Source: Arabidopsis thaliana (Eukaryota; Streptophyta; Magnoliopsida; Brassicales; Brassicaceae). Taken from it: a stretch of 64,000 nucleotides of DNA. Both the position numbers and the translations under genes were made by a program. This document shows, piece after piece, positions 8,530-22,546 of this stretch. Every line of letters starts with the position of its first letter. The first letter of the stretch is position 1. Below the pieces are notes generated by a model. The model was not told where the DNA came from. It worked only from the letters and a program-made list of their open reading frames with translations, and did no database searches. The stretch spans positions 5,208,101 to 5,272,100 of the forward strand of contig NC_003074.8 of assembly GCF_000001735.4 (NCBI RefSeq). The letters run 5' to 3'.

Positions 8530-11500
8530 TCAAATCCGAATGGGCAAACCAAAGTTCTGAAACGTTCGTATCTCTCCTCTGAGACCTGCAGTGACAATCA
8601 CCATTCCCCAAGAAGCCGATACATTCCCTGAGTTTCCATTTGACGACGACATATCCGTACTCAGACGATTCCCACTTCTGTTCCTTGCAAACAACAGTTT
8701 CTCTTCAGGCCAAGTCGCTGACATTCTATCGAAAAAGTATCCGTTTGTTGCGCTCGATATGATCCCATTCCGTGGACTGTTTAATCGCTCCACAGTCCCC
8801 AGCTGGTCTACCGGTGTAGGCGGATGGTTAGCTGTGGAGATATTGTCCAAGTTATTGGTGCTTCCGTTAAACCCCGCTCTGTTTTGGGTTCCCCAGTTTT
8901 CTGTTGAGGCCATTCCAGGCCATGAGATGGCTGCAGAGACGTCTTGGCTATGGAAATGCTCGTAAGAGTTTGTGACTGTCACGTTCTTGTTGTTGTTACT
9001 TCTGCTTGGTCGAGAAGCAGGGGATTCGTACTTCCATATGTACACGTGTGAATCCTCGCTTGCTGAAACTACGTATTTCCCATCTGCTGTGATTGAGGCA
9101 GAGATCTGGCTGCTCGTATTTCGAAACCCTATCAAATGAAATGAAAACAGAAAAGATCGATACTTTGGCTCGTAAACAGAAGACAAAGCTTGAAACTTCA
9201 AAAGGCGATTGTTTGTCTGTTTACCTTTAAGTTTGTTAACTAGATCAGTTCCATCAACAACACGGATCCTTGAATCGGAAGATGTGACAAGCACTTCAGA
9301 TGAGCTCCCAGGAACAAACTAAAATATGAAATGAGACAAAGCAAGGAACTTTTAGAGCCATCAAGAACAACGCGTTTTGTTTCACCGGATATTGCTCCTA
9401 AACAAGTGATTTTCGTTACCTGGAAACCAGTTATCTTTTTTTGATGAGCTTTCTTCTTCTTGTTCTGTAAATTTATCTGGCTTTTCTGTTGCAGCTTGTT
9501 ATCTGAAAAAATAATTATCACTTAGTGTCGAAACATAAGAAATAGCAGAAAGAAAACCAATATCAAATCCCAACAAGAACTTCATCAGTACCTGATGCAC
9601 TGTACATCCGACAGCTACCTTTGTATGAACCAACCAACACACCCTTCAAGTTTAAACAGAAATTCTTTAGAAAGTTAGGAAACTCTTTTAAGGATTCTTC
9701 ATGAGATGCCAAAAAACTGGACTTCAGATCATAACTTGGCAGATTTCAGTGTACCTGACCATCTGGAGTGTAGCAAGCAGAAGTGACCATCTCATGAAGA
9801 TCATACCAGTCAACTACTTGACGATCTGGAATGCTCCAGACGCGAACTTTTGCATCTAAGGATCCACTGATGAAGTATCTATCATCAACCGGATTAAATT
9901 GAATGCAAGTCACTGTTCCAATCAATAATCAAAACACACATTGTTAATTTGATAAGTACCAAAAGACGGAACAATTAAAAGCAGTTGGCGCAGAACCTAC
10001 TAACCGTAATCACTGTGCGAAAATACTTTCAAGCAAGTCTGGCTGGACAAATTCCACAAACGAACTGTTTTATCCATTGATGAAGAGAGCAAATGCTGAG
10101 GAAACAAATAATAGAAAGCTTGTTTACTCATAAATCTTCTCTACCATTCAATTTCTTCCAAATAGTACCAAGGAAATAAAGTGACTAACTAACCTGAGAC
10201 TTGGACCAAGCAAGGTCAAGTACATCATCCACATGTCCCTGAAAGGAACAAAAGGGCTTTTCCGAAAGCCCGAAAAGAGAATCTGGAACAAATATGTTCT
10301 CTAAACTCAATGACTTTCTACTTATAGAAGTTCTCCCTCTTCTCCTTGGTGACATAGTAGTCGGTTCTGGAGACCCATTAGTAGCCAAAAGCAACAGTTC
10401 CGGTCTATCAAGTAACAACTCACCCTTCTTCTCAGCCTCAACGACTTGCCAGATGTGAATGATGCAATCCTCACCAGCACTAGCAAGATATTTACCATCC
10501 AAACTAAACTTAATGCTCCAAATAGAACCATTATGCGCTTGAATCTCCTGCGTTTTGTACAATGCCGTGAGCTCTTTAGATGATTTCCCATACTGTCTAA
10601 CCCTAACTCTTTCCGGCCCATGAAAAGAAGATTCCTGAGAATCATCAGTAGCAGAGCTCGACCTCCGACCACCTCTCTCTGACGATGTATCTCTATCATC
10701 GCTGCTTCGTCTCTCTTTGCTATGACCAGTCATGCTACTTGCAACACTCTTAATACTCTTAAACCAACTTCCTTTCTTCTTAGACTTGGATGCATTATCC
10801 TTATTACTATTCCCACTGTCTTCGTTTTCCTTAGACGTGTTCTTATCAGAATCCTCAACGTTCTGTCTTCTCATAAGCTCCTGAACAATGGGAGAATGTC
10901 CAACACACATCTCAAACTCCTCCATCGTCATCTGTGTTCCAGTTCCCACTTCCTTCACCTTCTTCCATGTACCATCTTCTTGAATCTCATTCACCACAAA
11001 CTCTTTCCCATTATCAAGATTCTTAATAGTACACACTTCCACTTCCTCATTCACTACACTCTCTCTCAGTACACAATCAGAATCTCCATTTAACCGCAAT
11101 GAATCAGCACTAACTGATCCTACACTGCAATTCACAAATGGCGAGCTGGTTCTACTGATCTCTGAATGTGAAGAATGATGAACAGAGAGTTTAGAGACGG
11201 AACAAGAACAAGGATTACCAGGAGACGTATATCGACGGTCACGATCACCACATTGGCTAGTGGTAATGTCGGATTTCGATCTCACGATACAAGAAGCACA
11301 ACCGCCGACACTTTCAGAACACTCTCCATGATCTCGCCGAGCCAATTGATTACACGAGATCGATCGAGAAATCTCGAAGCCGGCGGCTCCGGTATCTTTG
11401 GAGCTGGAAGAATCTGAAACGGGTTTTAACCGGGAGAGAACCGGGTCACGGCTAAGACCCATTTCGTTTAAAAGCTTGGAACGCCTCTCAGAGACAGAAG

Positions 11501-11768
11501 CAGGTTCAGAGGTCCAAACGTCGAACTTCGAAGCTCCCATTGGAAACCGAGGAACAGGGAATGGGTATCGACGGCGGCGACCACCACCGTAGAGTTCTTC
11601 AGAGTCATGAGAAGCGGCGGAGGAGATCCGAGGAGAGGATTCGGAATCGTAATCAGAGTTAGAAGCGGAACAAGAGCAAGAAGAGGAAGAAGCTAAACGA
11701 TCAAGAGACTCGTAGAAGCAATCGTTGGTGTCTCCTCCTTCCTCTTCTTCCTCGTTTTGGTAGCTCAT
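8530..11768 (-). CDS. WDR44-like WD40-repeat protein (At3g15470)
   Basis: Seven exons (10194-11768, 10005-10095, 9755-9912, 9592-9643, 9420-9502, 9225-9318, 8530-9128) give 883 aa. Residues 1-380 are low-complexity and serine/acid-rich, with the conserved block [13 protein letters not shown] near residue 105 and a Lys/Ser-rich stretch ([14 protein letters not shown]) near 330. WD repeats start near residue 395 ([26 protein letters not shown]) and include [32 protein letters not shown] and [12 protein letters not shown]. The tail is Ser/Asn-rich. The layout matches plant relatives of animal WDR44, a Rab11-binding protein, so a role in membrane traffic is possible but inferred. Confidence 0.93.
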
Positions 11769-12240
11769 GGTCGTAGCTGTGATGAAGCCAGCGAAGACAT
11801 TCCCATCGGAAAATTCCTTCGCCGGTGAATTTGATCAAACAGAAACAAAACAAAAAAAACGCAGACTTTATAAAGCAAATTCTATAAATATATTTGGTTT
11901 CTCAAGTCAAAAAGATTGAAACTTTTTGGGGATTTTGTGATTTGGGGGTTTTGTCGTTGAAAAATCCGAAGAATGAGATTGTGGGTTTTCGGGAAAAAGT
12001 CAGATCCGATGAAGAGCAAAGAGAGAGAGATGAGTTTGGGGGTTCGTAGAGATGTCTGTGTAGAAGAAATCAATGGAGAGAGAGAGAGAGAGAGAACTTT
12101 TTTTTGTTTCGGTTTTTTTTTCTTTTGGGTTCAGCTCTCTGTTTTAATTTTTGGTTTGTGGACCTTTGCACTTTGTAAGGCGCTGAAAACCAAAGTTTTT
12201 CATCCAGAAATTAGATCTTTAAAAGTATTAAATTATTAAT
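11769..12240 (-). promoter_or_regulatory. 5' leader and promoter of the WD40 gene, with a GA microsatellite
   Basis: This stretch lies just upstream of the minus-strand ATG. It contains a pure (GA)10 tract at 12076-12095, which is CT-rich in the sense of the gene. Such tracts are common in Arabidopsis 5' leaders. T-rich tracts lie at about 12100-12130. No TATA box is convincing. Confidence 0.4.
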
Positions 12241-15200
12241 TTTTAATTCCGACAAAAGAGAAGGTATTATATATACTATTATATGGTTTTAATTTGATTT
12301 TGAAAATATATGATATGTATATAGGACAATCAATAATGTAATTGCCATATGCTTTGATTAGTGTCCATTAAATAAAGAAGGGCGTGTATAGCATTATTTA
12401 AGTTGATTTATTTTCTTGCTAAAATAAAATATTTACCACAAAATAGTATATAGTATTTATTTACATATATATTACAGGAAATATTATATATAAAATACAT
12501 CACAAACTAATTTCAGTGATATTTCATAAAACCAAATTTAAAAGTTTGAAGTTATTATTTAAAATTGAGTTTAAATTTATCATAAATATTTGCCACGGTT
12601 TAAAGGTACATAGAACAACAAGAATAACACTGTTACTTAGTAGTTTCTCTAAGATTGAACAAATATGTGTACAAGAAAGAAAAAACTGGAGAAAAAAATG
12701 TGAGTACTACATGTATATCAAAAACTAAACCATCAATTTAACTCCCAACATATCAAATCAAATCACATAAAGGTTTAAGAAAGATGATGATTAATAAAAT
12801 CTACACATCTTTCGTTTCAAAAGGCCCACAACACCAAAAGAAATTGGAAATAAGAACCATAAGTAACGCTCAAATCTCAATCTTTTAGTGATTATACGAG
12901 GTTTTATTTTGTTTCAAAAACACTATAAAACTTTTGAAAAAAAAAAAAAAGTGGAAACAAGATGGAGGGAGGAGAAATGGGCCTGTAAGGCCCACAAAGA
13001 GTAAATGCAGAGAAGAGGACAGCTAATCAGTAACACATGCCTCTCTTCCCCTTCCCTACTCTATTTTCTCCCGTCCCACCGTTATTTACATTACAACACC
13101 GTTTCTTCTCTCTCTCTCCGGGACCATTCTTTTTTATACCGATTATGATTAGTATGCTAATCAAGAGCATTATGCAAAAACACTTGGCAAACGTTAAACC
13201 AAACAAAAAAACAAAATAAACATTTGACAACTAATGATATAACCGACCACTAGTATAAACATGTTTAATACACAAAGACATGAATATATCAAATCACGAG
13301 ACTATTATGGATTTAAGTTTTTTGATTTGTTTGTAAGACATTTCTTGGAAGATCTATATCAATTCCTGGCTTTGTTTAGGTTGTTTTGGACTAGTTGGAT
13401 AAATATATGATATAACGTGGATCAAAAACCATATATACTGTATACATCATTCACTTTTGTAACCACAATATTGGCATATATAATGGTTTACTTGTATCTT
13501 GTTCTATATTAACAACGATTGGTTAAGACTAAAGTTAACTCGTTAGCGCCGGTTTAGATTGTGTAGTTTAGCTTGGAGATGGTTGTTAAGCTCGAGAGAG
13601 CTTGACATGAATGTAGTTACATAGATTTGATTCCTCGTGTCGTTTAGCTCTCTATTTCTTTACGTACTAATTATGTTCTTGAACTCAGTTTGTATCAGCG
13701 ACATGTGAGGTCGCATGCTTAATTAAATCATCAACATAAAATGATTTGTTTTGTCAACAAACACCAAATGATTTGATGATATCACATTAGTAATAGTTTG
13801 AAATTTGATGTGAAACATGTGAATGTTTTTATGTGATAATTCAAAAGTTTATTTATGCTAATTCGTGCGAATAAACCCAAGATTGCATTATGAAGTTTTG
13901 TTTGGTAGTAGACTCTATACACCACAGAGGAATATCTAAAATGAAAGCTAGGAAATCGAAGGAAAATAAAATTTATAAATGAGTGAAAATGAGGTGACAA
14001 TAAATGAAAAAGCAGGATCTTCTATTTCCATATAAAAGTCTCTGAGCTCTCTTTGCGCCATTATGTTTTTTCTTTCCCTTTTTGCTGTGTTTGCATTTTC
14101 TCTTGGTTTAACGCATACATTTACAACAATGTTTCACGTTATTTAGTAACCACACCTTCAATAAATCAATTAAATGGACAAAGAGGATATAGGTATGTCA
14201 GAAAGAATTCGAAGCTTTGAAGAGTGACATAACATTGCGAAGTTAAATGTTTGAGTCTCGATGGTGTTGGGCTGGTTCTGATGGAGTACAACATTGATCG
14301 CAACACATGACACGAGTGAAAGCATAATTTTGTGCAGACATAAATAAAACCAAACGAGATGATAATATAAGAAAATGTGATCTATAGTTGTTTCATGTTT
14401 GTGGTGTTTGTCGTCTATATGTCATCATCCAAATTAAAACGTATAATACATGTTAGTGACAAAGTATTACGAGAAACTACCGCTGGATATATGATTAACC
14501 TACAAACTATGTTTTCAAGACCCTTTTAGGTAAAATCAAGGTCATATCGCTAATTTTTTCGTTAACGTAGATATTTTAATAAAAAAGAAAAAATTAACTA
14601 TGACTAATTCATCCCAACATCTATTAAAATCTAGTTTATTGCAAACTTCAAATCAATCACAAGCACCATTCTCTGTCATACAACACATAATGGAAACCTT
14701 ATCATCTATCTATAAAAGTAGATTGTTTAAAAAAAATATATATATATATAAAGATCACCAATGAATATTTATTTGAATTTACTAATCTTTTTTTCCATTG
14801 CTCACAGGAGAGAAGTTATATGAAACCAAAAAAAAAAAAAAAAAAAGCAAGAAGAAAAGTGGAAAGTGAAAGTAATGGTGAAAAGGAGTATTCAAGAAAT
14901 TCATTAGAGTTTGTATAATTTGGAGTTTAAAGTGAAAATATCGTCGGGACAAAAGCTGAAAAACGGTCTGCGTTTATGTCATATATTTGTTTTTTAAAAA
15001 GCATATTAAAACAATATATTATAATTATAAAGAGTGCAAATAAAATGGAAAAAAAGAGTATGATAGGGTGTCGCCGTCGGCCGTTGTCAGTGTCTTCAGA
15101 TCGGCCACGTCCCTCTCCTCTCCCCATTCCTCTCTCTTTTGTCTTTTCTTCTATTTCATAATCTTTCATATAATACCGGCAAATACATTTATTTAGTGAA

Positions 15201-18190
15201 ATATATATGACATTTCGATAATTATAATGAAAAAATGATACTTGGAAATATTTTCTAAGTACTTATCATTTGACAAAAGAATCGTAATTACCCTAGTGGG
15301 TTATATATATTTTCTCTAATTAGGACTATGACATGAGAATACCACGTTAGGTTTGTTTCATGAATTTGTTAGATCAAAACCGATTATATATTGTCAAAAA
15401 AATCGAACATATATTGCCATTTTATAAATTAAAATATATAAATGAAAATCAACTAGGTTTCGCAGACTAGGTTTGTTTTGTTTTCGTAGCCTAACAGGTT
15501 CAACTATTCGAGTAACAAAATTTTAAAAAAAACAAACAAGAAAGATGGGGAAACAGGTCTTTTTATCAAAGAAAAAACAACACATAGCTACATCTTCTAC
15601 AAGAAAAGGAAAAGACAAGCAAAAGTCAAGTATCATATCTAATGTAAATAGGTGTTTAACTTTTATAAATTAAATGACATTACAACATTAAAGATACACA
15701 AACCGTTAGAAATTAAATGGTCTGAATCATTCTCACCCACCAACCTCTAGTTAGGGCTCGTTGGCATAACTTTATTCATTCGTTTAAACATACTATATAA
15801 TTAACATTACACATTTTTATTTTTTCTCACGGAACAATTAATTTAGCATCTTTATATATTTACAAGAAAAATAGATAACGTATATTGATAATAGAATAAC
15901 TATAAAAAGTAACCAGTTTTGAAGTGATCATATGTTTAGATAGGTTTTCGGTGTTAGCGGAAATTCAAAAGCTATAATAAGTTTTAAGATAATTTTATAA
16001 AATTTCACAAGTTAACGATCATTCCAACATACTGTATATTACTATGAGTGATAAACAGTACTCACAAGTACCACAAGTAAAAAGACTCGCCATGTGAGAC
16101 AATAACATTTTATTCAATCCAAAAGTATTTTAATGAAGTTGTTTTGCTTAGTTACAAAATGAATCACAAAAGATGTTACATGGGTTGGATATGTCATCCA
16201 AATATTGTGGAAGTCACTATACTTGTGAGAAATTGAAGCTATTCACAAATATTGTCGACGTCACTCGTAAGTCGTCAACTATTAAGTATCTATTCTAACA
16301 AGCGAAGACAAGTCTTGACCAATTGAAATAATCACAATTTATCTTTCTTCTTCTTCTTTTTTTTTTGTCATATATTTTTTCTTCTTTTTCAACATCTTCT
16401 TACTTATATCTTTATTAAAATTTCTGAGTTTAAAAACTTTTATGCCTTTTTAGTCGTTAAATGTGCAGATAATTCCCTTTATATGTTGTATTTTCTTGAG
16501 GCTAAAGTAGAGTTTGACCATATTTTTCGTTGTCGGGGAACCCCAAATCTTGCAAAGCAAACACTTGAGAATTGAGATAGCTTTGTTTATCCTGTTTGGT
16601 TAGAAATAGACGCACACGTCTAGCTATGCTTTTATATAGTATAGTCAATAATTAATTCTTTATGATATAATAATTGTGATTATGTTACATTTCGAATCTA
16701 AAAAGAATCATATAAAGTAAGTAATCAGAATGAGAAAAAGAAAAAAAAAACAAATTAACAGATGCATTTAAAATTGTTTTTCTATCTCAACAAGTATCAG
16801 GATAACATAAGAGTTGTATTAGGAGTCATATTCTCATCTCTTGTTTTGTCTGAGGATTACTCTCTACCCGTCAATTCGATTAAACCATTTCAGTATAAAC
16901 CTTTAATTATGACTATTATTAAACAAATTCAGTTACATAAATGTATACTATGGCAAGAAAACTAGTGGCAAATCATTAAACTAATAAGTCAGGGTAATGG
17001 TTTTTTATATTGTCGTTAAAATTTAATTGGAGGGTGGTGCCTACTCAAATGCACGAGAAGACACTAAAGTAGATTTTAATATGTTACATTTATAATAAAA
17101 TTAAGAGAAAAGTACGGATGAAAATGTGACTTAAAAGTATCTGAGATCAAACAAAGGACAAACCGGTGTGTGAGCAATCATTAAGTTTTCTCTCTGGAGA
17201 TCGTCTGAAATTTAAATATATGCTAATATAAAATGAAGCAAAAACGCAATTTCCCACATGCAAACATACGAAATTAGAATACGTGTAACGTGTGAATACA
17301 TGCGATTGTATACACTATATATGCAATGTGTTAATGTGAACGTGCAGGCTTAAGTGTTAAATTTGTACTTCCGAACATGGATAGAGTTTAGTTATAACAG
17401 GATCTTGTTTTTTTCTTTTTGAGTGAAAAGTGAAAAAATTCATTGGCCCATTATGTAAATAAACCTGAAAAGAATATTTATTTGTATTTTGCTTATATTA
17501 TCGGATATAAAAATGTTAATACCCTGACAATAGTTTGAAACAAGTGTTGTTGTATTTCCGTATTATAATGGAATGTCATGTGCCATAATGAACGCATGTG
17601 TTGCCACCAATAATTTCGTACTTGAACACATATGTTCATAATTATACTATCATATTGTGCTTTTGCTGCTTAAACTCCTTAATTACTGTATTGGTTTTAA
17701 TGTCCCCGTAGGCCTAAATGGGCCGACCATTCACCATACTATTTAGACAGTTTACCAGTATTTTTCAATACTGTATCCAAGGCTGGTCTAACGTTATCAT
17801 AGATCTATGAACAGTCCAAGTTTATGTGATATTTGGTATTTTACGATGTTTATGTACAGCAACGAAATCGAATCAAAGACTTCCGCCTGCAGCCTGATAT
17901 GGGCCCTATTCGTAGGCATCTGTTACTCTTTACAAGTTGGGTTCCTGACAAGTGCTGCCTTCAAAATATGGATGTATCTGATTATCTGAAACATTTTATC
18001 TGAAATAATATAAAACATACTCATTCTTTACTTTTCTTCATTTTCAGTTGAACTTTAAAAAATAAAAACCAAACTAAACCGGAAAAATTCAGTTCTAGTT
18101 TAATATCATTCATTGTTCCCAAATCAGGCATGTCAACCCAAACCAATAAAACAGTGATCACAACAAATCATGGTTTTCTATTCTTTAGTA
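12241..18190. other. 6-kb AT-rich gene-poor interval
   Basis: No convincing gene is seen on either strand. Most of it is AT-rich with homopolymer runs, for example A-runs near 12940 and 14829 and a TA run near 14741. Two islands stand out: a CT-rich, higher-GC patch at about 13030-13130, and a GC-richer patch at about 15060-15160 that overlaps an 80-codon minus-strand frame with one hydrophobic segment (14927-15169). A third GC-richer block at 17690-17990 may be an old transposon remnant. This interval sits upstream of the WD40 gene and downstream of the DUF1218 gene. Confidence 0.5.
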
Positions 18191-18388
18191 TTCATTCACA
18201 CATTACAACAGAGAACATAACAATATACGAATCTTAGAATATAACATATCAGTGTTTGCTTAAGAGACAACATAAAACCTAAACATCCTGATAGGATAAC
18301 TAAACACTGGACAATACTAAACAAACACAAAAAGACAAATTCCAACTCTTGATGCTTAAACGTTTGCTTGCTGTGGAAGTTGACATTT

Positions 18389-19566
18389 TTAGTAGGAGGG
18401 ATTCTGGTACGCATCTCTAGCACGAGAGTAGCAAACGTAGTAGAACTGAGAGACAATGGCGGTGAAGAGTGTGAATGCAGCACCAGCTGCAAAAACTCCT
18501 TTCCTTATAACTTCACAGCTTGGTGGATCTTCAACTTTCCACATCTTTCTATACTGTGTGTGGTACGCATTTCTGATTGATGCCGCAAGCAAACACATCT
18601 CAGCGATCAAGAAAAACACCCTGCAACATAACCATTTTTCGTTGTTTCAAATCAACTGCTTCGAGAAAAACCCAATCCAAAGACTTTATAGGATGGATGG
18701 ATGGTTACCAGCAAATGAGGAAGAGAATAATGGCACAAGCTCTTGAACCGCCAGGGTTAAGAGACTTTCCACAACAGAAGCAACGACTAGCAGCCATAAT
18801 AAGGACTTGGCTTACAAAGAGAAGAACAAATGCACCAGCTCCATAACTTGTAGCAATGTCAGTACCATACACACAGTAATCATATTGCTTGTCTCTGTCT
18901 GTTTCAACCTTGCCCTGTCAAAACAACGACTCCTTCAAGATATGAATCGTGTAAAGAAAAACATAAGCAGAAACCACATTTCAGATACATACAAGATTTG
19001 GATTTGATCTAAACATATAACTTCTTCTTTAGCTAACCACTTGTTCCAATGTGGATATTCACAACACTTATCTAGAATGTGGAATTTCAACAATACAGTA
19101 TTACTAAGAAATTTCTATACTCACTACAATGTTATGCTCTGCATAAATTCTAGGTCATGAATCGAAACTATGCATTTGGATCTTCAAATTCAAGTGGAAT
19201 CTGACATAACGTTCCAATTGAATGCTAACTACAGCTTGATTTTTCAATTCACAATACACTTATTGAACAGGAAACAAGATTGTGAATCAGATCTGATAAA
19301 ACACTTCAAAATTCAAAGATCGCACAGATTTAGAGAACTCGAACTAGATTTCGAACTACTTATAGAGTGAAGCTTCGCTAACACTAATCGAGAGATTCTT
19401 TCAGAATCACAGATAGAGATTGAGCAAAAACGAAATTCTATGAAGCAGAGGAGAAGAGAAGAGAGTATGAACTTACGACACTTCTTCTCTGCTCGGCGGC
19501 AATGGCTAACCCAACGGCGATGAGATCGAGGATAAACACAATTATCACTACAAGCTTCGAAGCCAT
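18389..19566 (-). CDS. DUF1218 four-helix membrane protein (At3g15480)
   Basis: Three exons (19477-19566, 18709-18914, 18389-18620) give 175 aa. Four hydrophobic segments are visible: an N-terminal signal-anchor (KLVVIIVFILDLIAVGLAIA, residues 4-23), one around SYGAGAFVLLFVSQVLIMAA, one around ACAIILFLICWVFFLIAEMCL, and one around GVFAAGAAFTLFTAIVSQFYYV. Conserved Cys residues include the CFCCG motif. Family members include MWL1/MWL2, which affect lignin content in Arabidopsis walls, and a cotton-fibre-associated protein. No enzyme motif is seen. The likely location is the endomembrane system or plasma membrane. A paralogue lies in the duplicated chromosome 1 block. Confidence 0.93.
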
Positions 19567-21436
19567 TGCTGGATTTTCTCAGAGCTCACTTATCTCTATC
19601 TCTCTCTCTCAAGTAGCTTTCTGGTGATTTTCTCAGCTCTCACTCTCTCTCTCTTTCTCCCTTAATCGACGATGAAGTCAAAGAGACATTGACCCAATTT
19701 TCGAATTTAAATGATTTAAATATTTTTAATTCTGTTTAAGAAAACATTTAAGAAGATTAAGTGTGAAAATGTGCAAAAATTAAAAACGTTTTAAAAAGTG
19801 GATTAGTTAAAAGTCACCGTCTATTAACGAAGAAGACACATTGAATGGTTTAGATTTAACCGGCTGATCTGTCGACTGCTGTATAATACGCGTCGGTTTT
19901 TACCGGTAACTGATTCTTCCGGTTTGTCGGTCGGCTTTCTTTTTCACAGAAGTATGTTAATTGTTAAGTAACCAATAAGATTGCAGGTCAGTGTTTAAGA
20001 AATCGGTCAATAGTGTGTCTTATTTGCAATTATATTAGTCATACACGCATAATGATATTTTTGATTTTTTTTTTGTTAACATATAGTAGTACGTAATGAT
20101 CACTTTTATAACACATTAATCTTATGTTTCGTGAACTTTAGTATACGATGGATTTATGCTACTTTCTGATAAAAGGCCCATATTGTTATGATACTTGGGC
20201 TTGACTATGCTAATGAATACTCCTTTGTTCTATGAAGTTTGATGTTTTGGTTTTTATTTTTGTTCCATGAATATTAATGTTGTAGGTTAATTTTATTAAT
20301 ATTTTTATTAGTAACCAATAGAGAAAAGAAAGAAGTAAAACTTATATTATTAAATTAACAAAAAAGTAATAAAAATAATATTAAAATTTTTTTTTTTAAT
20401 TTATGTGAAAAACTCAAAACATCATTTTTCTAGGAACAGAGAGAGTAGTTTATATCTTCTGGTAAAAGATCAACTAATCATGGTGTTCCACTAATTTTAT
20501 ATTTACGAGTAAAAGATCATTGTTCGATTTTTTTTTTTTACGACTATAGACATAAAATGACTTGCACCTATCCAAAAAATTAGTTTGAGTTTTGGTTCGA
20601 AATTCCTAAGTTATTAATGAAAAAAAAAGAACCAAAATAAATATTTATATTAGCTTTACTACAAGACTACAAATATTAGCTTGTAAAAACTGATTCTTTT
20701 TACAGATTTTGTTTTTTGGGATAATTATACTATATGTATATATCTTTAAATGATCATTAAGTTTATTTTATTTTTGACAAGAAAAGATTATTAATTTTTC
20801 TATTCAATTCTTAAAGATTTAAAATAATAAATGATTTAAAAGATACAGTAAATATTTGTTTCGTTATCGGTTTGATATGGAAAATAATTTATTTATTTTA
20901 AGATCGATAATTTTGAATTTAGTCTACGATATATATTCCCAATGGGCTACAAAACAGAGAAAACATTTTACTTAAGAAAGGAGGATTTAGTAAACATAGG
21001 TATAAAAAAAAAAAAATAGGTACGTATATTGCAATTTTGATACTATAACACAACGATGATTTCATTGATTGTCCTTACTAAAACTGAAATCTTGATTAAA
21101 AAATATCAGGCGACGATTAAATTGCCGCCTCTAATAAATGGAATATTGCAAACTCATGATTCATGAAATGCTTTTTGTATTCCCTTTAGTTAAGTTACTG
21201 ATGAATCTGTTAATACAAGGAACGTTAATGCATTTAGATTTTCACATTTCATATTGGAAAGGAAAATGCGGGGTTTTCCAGATTTAATACACAAAGTAAA
21301 TCCTCCTAGTAATTATCTTTAATGTACCACTTTTTAAGGATAATATATGTAGATTTCTTGCTATATATATTCACATCTCATTATTAGGCCTTACTTATAA
21401 GAATCTGTTCACATTCTTCACAGAGGAAAGTAAATC
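19567..21436. promoter_or_regulatory. Divergent intergenic region between DUF1218 gene (-) and IST1-like gene (+)
   Basis: The left 120 bases are CT-rich, which is GA-rich leader sequence for the minus-strand gene. The stretch 19860-19960 has repeated CCGGT/CGGTTT words. The middle is AT-rich without a gene. A TATA box (TATATATA) at 21363-21370 lies about 70 bases before the IST1-like ATG at 21437, which fits its core promoter. Confidence 0.45.
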
Positions 21437-22546
21437 ATGTTTGCCAAGAAACCAGAATCAAAGTTTGGGTGCTTTTTTAACATATTTGGTGTTCTTCGGT
21501 CTCGTTCTTCAAGATGGCGAAAAGCTTCGAAGTGGTAAGAATCTTGGTTTACTTGCTTTACACGGTTAAGATTTCGTTTTTGTTTCGAGTTTTTTTTAAT
21601 TAATTAATCTGTCTTGTTTGCAGCAAACTCTATATCCAAAATCTGTTATGTTCTGTTAACTTACATCGGAATAGAAGAGAGTGTATGGTCAGACAATCAC
21701 GGTCCGATATCGCTCAGCTCCTTTCTTATGGTCGCTATTCAGAAGCTCTTCCTAAGGTATCTGAGATTAATCTCAATCACCTGGTAGATTTTTGCTTATT
21801 TGATCAAAATCTCTATCACATCACTTAATTTGTTGGTTATTATCCCTTGATTCATCTTTCTTATTCTGATTTGCAAATTTTAAAACTCTAGGCGAAGCAA
21901 TTCTATGAAGATGAGAGAAGGTTATCGGCATATGATCAGGTTGAGCTCTTCTGCACAACCATCTTGCAGAATATATCTTCTTTGAAATATGAAAAGTAAG
22001 TTGTTATTGATATCTTGTAACATACGGTAGCATAAGGAAACCAAAACGGTTCGTAAACCCTAATTTCCGCATGTTTCTCTCGCCAGCAATGTTGATCTGT
22101 TACCGGAAGAAACTAAAAAAGCAATGGCCGGAATTATATTTGCTGCATCAAGAATTGGCGAGCTTGAGGATCTTCAACACATAAGGAGCTTCTTCGTTCA
22201 AAGATTTGGGCTTAAGTTTGATAAAGAGTGTGTAGATTTGCGCCAAGGAAACGTCGTGGGTTTTGAGATAGTCAAGATTCTAAACACGAATATGCGGGGA
22301 GATGAAATTACACATATTGTAAGGGAACTTTCTCATAAGTACAAAACCAACATCACTACTTCTACGGATTCAATAAGTGAAGATTTGGCTTCAAGTGACG
22401 ATCTCGGCATTGCCGATTCTGATGCGATGAAGGTTGAGAAAATGAAAAGGGCTCTTCGGAGAAAGAAAGTTATGAAGGAGAATTCTAAGTTTTTGCATCC
22501 AAATCTTAGAGAGTCTCAGGGAAGAGATCGATCATTCAGAAGATAA
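21437..22546 (+). CDS. IST1-like regulator of Vps4 in the multivesicular body pathway (At3g15490)
   Basis: Four exons (21437-21534, 21624-21756, 21892-21995, 22087-22546) join in frame to 264 aa. After a basic start (MFAKKPESKFGCFF), the IST1 domain runs from about residue 33 (CKLYIQNLLCSVNLHRNRRE) through an RQSRSDIAQLLSYGRYSEAL motif to about residue 205. The pattern 'R...VRQSRxDIAQLLxxGxxxxAL' is the family signature. In yeast and animals IST1 binds ESCRT-III/Did2 and tunes the Vps4 AAA ATPase at endosomes. The C-tail is short and basic, and I do not see an obvious MIM motif, which full-length IST1 uses to bind Vps4. This member may therefore be regulatory or partner-dependent (inference). 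Confidence 0.9.

Noticed and set aside
10722..11592. Plus-strand frames opposite the WD40 gene
   Set aside because: They are antisense shadows of the long first exon.
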